Shown here piece by piece: positions 7,109 through 8,643 of a stretch of 8,643 nt of DNA (positions are counted from its first letter, which is position 1; each line of letters opens with the position of its first letter). The notes under the pieces are model-generated. The model ran no database searches and was not told where the DNA came from. It worked only from the letters and a program-made list of their open reading frames with translations. Position numbers and translations under genes: made by a program. The stretch is from Balneolaceae bacterium UBA1514. GTDB taxonomy: Bacteria; Bacteroidota; Rhodothermia; Balneolales; Balneolaceae. The stretch lies in contig DCQQ01000026.1 of NCBI GenBank assembly GCA_002323515.1, positions 60,851 to 69,493 on the forward strand. Reading direction: 5' to 3'.

Positions 7109-7807
7109 ATGGCAGATGTAATCAATACCCTAGTCGATTTTATTGGCCAAGTATCCCCTATTCTGATATACCTACTTTTATTCTTTATAGCCTACATGGA
7201 AAATATTGTACCCCCTGTACCTGGTGATGTTATCGTAGCATTTGGGGGATATTTAATCTCTTTAGGAAGCATAAATGGCTTGGGTCTTTGGTTAGGGACC
7301 GTCATAACCTCGGTCTTGGGCTTTATAACGATGTATCAAATGGGGAGTTACTTAGGTGGGCCGCTGTTAGCATCAACCATTGGAGCAATTAAACAAGAAA
7401 ATGGTCTCGAAAATGATTCTTCAGAAGGGTTCTTAAGTTCTGCAAAGAAAGTATTAGCGAAACTAATTTTGAGATTTGCTAATCCGTCCTACTTGCGTAA
7501 GGGTAAGGAATGGATGCGTAGTTATGGGCAATGGGTGGTGGTAAGCAACCGCTTTCTTGCAGGCACTCGCTCGGTTATAGCGCTGACTGCAGGGGCAAGT
7601 AAACTGCCTATCTGGCCGACAATACTCAGTTCTAGCGTTAGTTCTATGTTATGGAATGGAGTCCTTATATATGGTGGTTGGTGGTTGGGTGATAATTGGC
7701 GACGGGTGGGTATTTATTTGGAAGCATATAGTCAGCTTATTTTGGTATTATTGGCCTTTTTAGCGCTGTTAGGCTTCATGTACATACGACGAAAAAATCA
7801 AGAGTAA
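7109..7807 (+). CDS. DedA-family (VTT domain) membrane protein, probable undecaprenyl phosphate flippase
   Basis: The 232-residue integral membrane protein carries the DedA signature. ENIVPPVPGDVIVAFGGYL (31-49) holds the membrane-embedded acidic pair E31 and D40, and SNRFLAGTRSVIALTAG (146-162) holds R148 and R154, spaced like the essential arginines of E. coli YqjA/YghB. A final hydrophobic helix at about 208-226 is followed by RRKN. Some DedA proteins have been shown to return undecaprenyl phosphate across the inner membrane; others are linked to proton-dependent homeostasis and antimicrobial peptide resistance. A loop of roughly 35 mostly polar residues (about 95-130) separates the two motif regions and looks longer than in the E. 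coli proteins. AAAGG at 7095-7099 is a well-spaced Shine-Dalgarno. The gene is 53 nt after ispF and may be cotranscribed with it. Confidence 0.92.
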   Translation: MADVINTLVDFIGQVSPILIYLLLFFIAYMENIVPPVPGDVIVAFGGYLISLGSINGLGLWLGTVITSVLGFITMYQMGSYLGGPLLASTIGAIKQENGLENDSSEGFLSSAKKVLAKLILRFANPSYLRKGKEWMRSYGQWVVVSNRFLAGTRSVIALTAGASKLPIWPTILSSSVSSMLWNGVLIYGGWWLGDNWRRVGIYLEAYSQLILVLLAFLALLGFMYIRRKNQE

Positions 7808-7884
7808 GTAAGCGGTAGTGTGTGGGCTCATTTTTTAAGCTTGCAAAGGATTTCCTCTTCGGGTTGATAGAAACCGTTATTGGT

Positions 7885-7911
7885 AAAAAAGATAAAATTT
7901 TAGTGTTTTAG
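7885..7911 (+). promoter_or_regulatory. A/T-rich UP-element-like tract
   Basis: The stretch AAAAAAGATAAAATTTT and the following TAGTGTTTTAG lie immediately upstream of the -35 hexamer, where the alpha subunit C-terminal domain contacts UP elements of stable-RNA promoters. The composition fits, but no exact consensus is claimed. Confidence 0.45.
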
Positions 7912-7913
7912 TA

Positions 7914-7942
7914 TTGACAATTCCAACGGTTTACGGTATTTT
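7914..7942 (+). promoter_or_regulatory. Promoter of the tRNA-tuf operon (TTGACA-N17-TATTTT)
   Basis: A perfect -35 hexamer TTGACA at 7914-7919 and TATTTT at 7937-7942 are separated by the ideal 17 nt. Transcription would start near 7949, about 12 nt before the first tRNA. With the A/T-rich tract upstream, this looks like a strong housekeeping promoter, as expected for a tRNA and elongation factor operon. Confidence 0.65.
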
Positions 7943-7960
7943 AAACGTCTTTCTAAAAAA

Positions 7961-8033
7961 GCCAGTGTAGCTCAGTTGGTAGAGCAACGGTTTTGTAAAC
8001 CGTCGGTCATCGGTTCGAATCCGGTCACTGGCT
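7961..8033 (+). tRNA. tRNA-Thr (anticodon TGT)
   Basis: A complete 73-nt cloverleaf. The acceptor arms GCCAGTG and CACTGGC (8026-8032) pair fully with discriminator T8033. The anticodon stem ACGGT/ACCGT encloses loop TTTGTAA with anticodon TGT at 7994-7996, reading ACA threonine codons. The T arm contains GGTTCGAATCC. CCA is not encoded and must be added. It is the first gene of the tRNA-tuf operon. Confidence 0.98.
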
Positions 8034-8058
8034 CGTTCATTGAAAATATTGACGTACA

Positions 8059-8100
8059 GTAATTTAAGCGGAAATGCTTCGGCAATTCGCGCAGAATTAC
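8059..8100 (+). other. Foldable spacer element with UUCG tetraloop between tRNA-Thr and tRNA-Tyr
   Basis: In the 73-nt spacer, GTAATT (8059-8064) pairs with AATTAC (8095-8100). Inside, GC-GAA-TGC (8068-8077, with G8070 bulged and an A8074/A8085 mismatch) pairs with GCA-TTC-GC (8082-8090) around a cUUCGg tetraloop (8078-8081). There is no U-run, so it is not an intrinsic terminator. A role in processing of the tRNA precursor is an inference. Confidence 0.5.
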
Positions 8101-8106
8101 ACCGAT

Positions 8107-8189
8107 GGGGAGATACCAAAGCGGCCAACTGGGGCAGACTGTAAATCTGTTGTCTTACGACTTCGCAGGTTCGAATCCTGCTCTCCCCA
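8107..8189 (+). tRNA. tRNA-Tyr (anticodon GTA)
   Basis: An 83-nt class II tRNA with a long variable arm, as usual for bacterial tRNA-Tyr. The acceptor GGGGAGA pairs with TCTCCCC (8182-8188), discriminator A8189. The anticodon stem GCAGA/TCTGT encloses CTGTAAA with GTA at 8141-8143. The GUN anticodon makes it a substrate for queuosine modification, to which the upstream queA contributes. CCA is not encoded. Confidence 0.98.
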
Positions 8190-8200
8190 CACGCACCCTA

Positions 8201-8273
8201 GCGGGCGTAACTCAATTGGTAGAGTGTCAGCCTTCCAAGCTGAATGTTGCCGGTTCGAACCCGGTCGCCCGCT
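8201..8273 (+). tRNA. tRNA-Gly (anticodon TCC)
   Basis: A 73-nt cloverleaf with acceptor GCGGGCG pairing CGCCCGC (8266-8272) and discriminator T8273. The anticodon stem TCAGC/GCTGA encloses CTTCCAA with TCC at 8234-8236, reading GGA and GGG. The three bases after the discriminator (8274-8276) are CCA, so this tRNA alone in the cluster may have an encoded 3' end; chance is also possible. Confidence 0.98.
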
Positions 8274-8279
8274 CCATCG

Positions 8280-8351
<72 letters not shown>

Positions 8352-8395
8352 CATGTAAATAAATTCATAAATCGTTCAATTAATACTGATATAAA
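8352..8395 (+). other. AT-rich leader between tRNA-Thr and tuf
   Basis: The 44-nt spacer is almost entirely A and T and has no Shine-Dalgarno. Such A/U-rich, unstructured leaders are typical of highly translated Bacteroidota genes, where they are thought to replace the anti-SD interaction. I see no separate tuf promoter in it with confidence. Confidence 0.5.
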
Positions 8396-8643
8396 ATGGC
8401 AAAAGAGACCTTTCAGCGAACTAAACCCCACGTAAACGTGGGAACGATCGGACACGTAGATCACGGAAAGACTACGTTAACGGCGGCAATTACCACGGTA
8501 ATGGCGAAAACCTACGGTGGCGTTGCTCAAGCTTTTGATCAGATCGATAATGCACCCGAAGAGCGTGAGCGTGGTATTACCATTGCGACGGCTCACGTGG
8601 AATATGAATCGGCCGAGCGTCACTACGCACACGTAGATTGTCC
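8396..8643 (+). CDS. tuf: Elongation factor Tu (EF-Tu), 5' part
   Basis: The frame opens at the ATG at 8396 and continues for 82 codons plus two bases to the window end; EF-Tu is about 395 residues, so about one fifth is present. The P-loop GHVDHGKT (19-26 by count from MAKETF), the switch I segment [16 protein letters not shown] and the start of the switch II DCPG motif (HYAHVDC) identify the GTPase domain. EF-Tu carries aminoacyl-tRNA to the ribosomal A site, so cotranscription with four tRNAs joins carrier and cargo. The switch I threonine of RGITI is intact. It lies 44 nt after tRNA-Thr(GGT) and is expected to be read from the promoter at 7914-7942. Confidence 0.98.
   Translation, partial: MAKETFQRTKPHVNVGTIGHVDHGKTTLTAAITTVMAKTYGGVAQAFDQIDNAPEERERGITIATAHVEYESAERHYAHVDC

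Noticed and set aside
7808..7884. Search for an intrinsic terminator after dedA
   Set aside because: Only stems of 3-4 bp are found and the T6 run at 7841-7846 is not preceded by a GC-rich hairpin. Termination here may be factor-dependent.
8049..8077. A second promoter (TTGACG) in the tRNA-Thr/tRNA-Tyr spacer
   Set aside because: At 17 nt spacing the -10 position reads AAATGC, with no acceptable hexamer at 16 or 18 nt either.
7931..8128. A 65-codon minus-strand frame over the promoter and tRNA-Thr(TGT)
   Set aside because: Antisense to a tRNA and its promoter; the similarity-prone DRIRTDDRRF phrase is a known tRNA artefact.

Overview
The window looks like chromosomal DNA from a member of the Bacteroidota or its close relatives (the Rhodothermia/Balneolia group is my best guess, not proven). 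Reasons: moderate-to-low GC by eye, most start codons lacking a clear Shine-Dalgarno sequence, an EF-Tu N-terminus beginning MAKETF, and a LytR_C-rsfS gene pair. Nearly all of it is housekeeping or common accessory genes. I found no phage, transposon, CRISPR array or defence locus.

The layout is divergent around an AT-rich intergenic region at about 4551-4794. Leftward (minus strand), in transcription order: a small exported beta-rich protein of unknown function (4550-4023), a membrane-anchored stand-alone LytR_C-domain protein (4013-3555), ribosomal silencing factor RsfS (3552-3151), a GyaR-type D-2-hydroxyacid dehydrogenase (3146-2169), a NorM-type MATE efflux pump (2157-814), and the N-terminal two thirds of a type III polyketide synthase that runs off the window edge (770-1). 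Gaps are 2-11 nt up to the MATE gene and 43 nt before the polyketide synthase, so this can be one operon.

Rightward (plus strand): queA (queuosine synthesis on tRNA), ispD and ispF (MEP isoprenoid pathway) with 12- and 2-nt gaps, then a DedA-family membrane protein. After a 153-nt gap holding a good TTGACA-N17-TATTTT promoter with an A/T-rich upstream tract comes a cluster of four tRNAs, Thr(TGT), Tyr(GTA), Gly(TCC) and Thr(GGT), leading into tuf (EF-Tu), which is cut by the window end. This is the same tRNA order and anticodon set as the tufB operon of E. coli, an old conserved arrangement.

Functional links: IspD and IspF feed the isoprenoid pool from which undecaprenyl phosphate is made, and DedA proteins recycle undecaprenyl phosphate. 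QueA modifies tRNAs with GUN anticodons, a class that includes the tRNA-Tyr(GTA) encoded here. The less ordinary points are the type III polyketide synthase beside a MATE pump at the end of a housekeeping operon, a GyaR-like gene directly after rsfS where ftsH is often found in Bacteroidota, and a 42-nt foldable element with a UUCG tetraloop in the spacer between the first two tRNAs.
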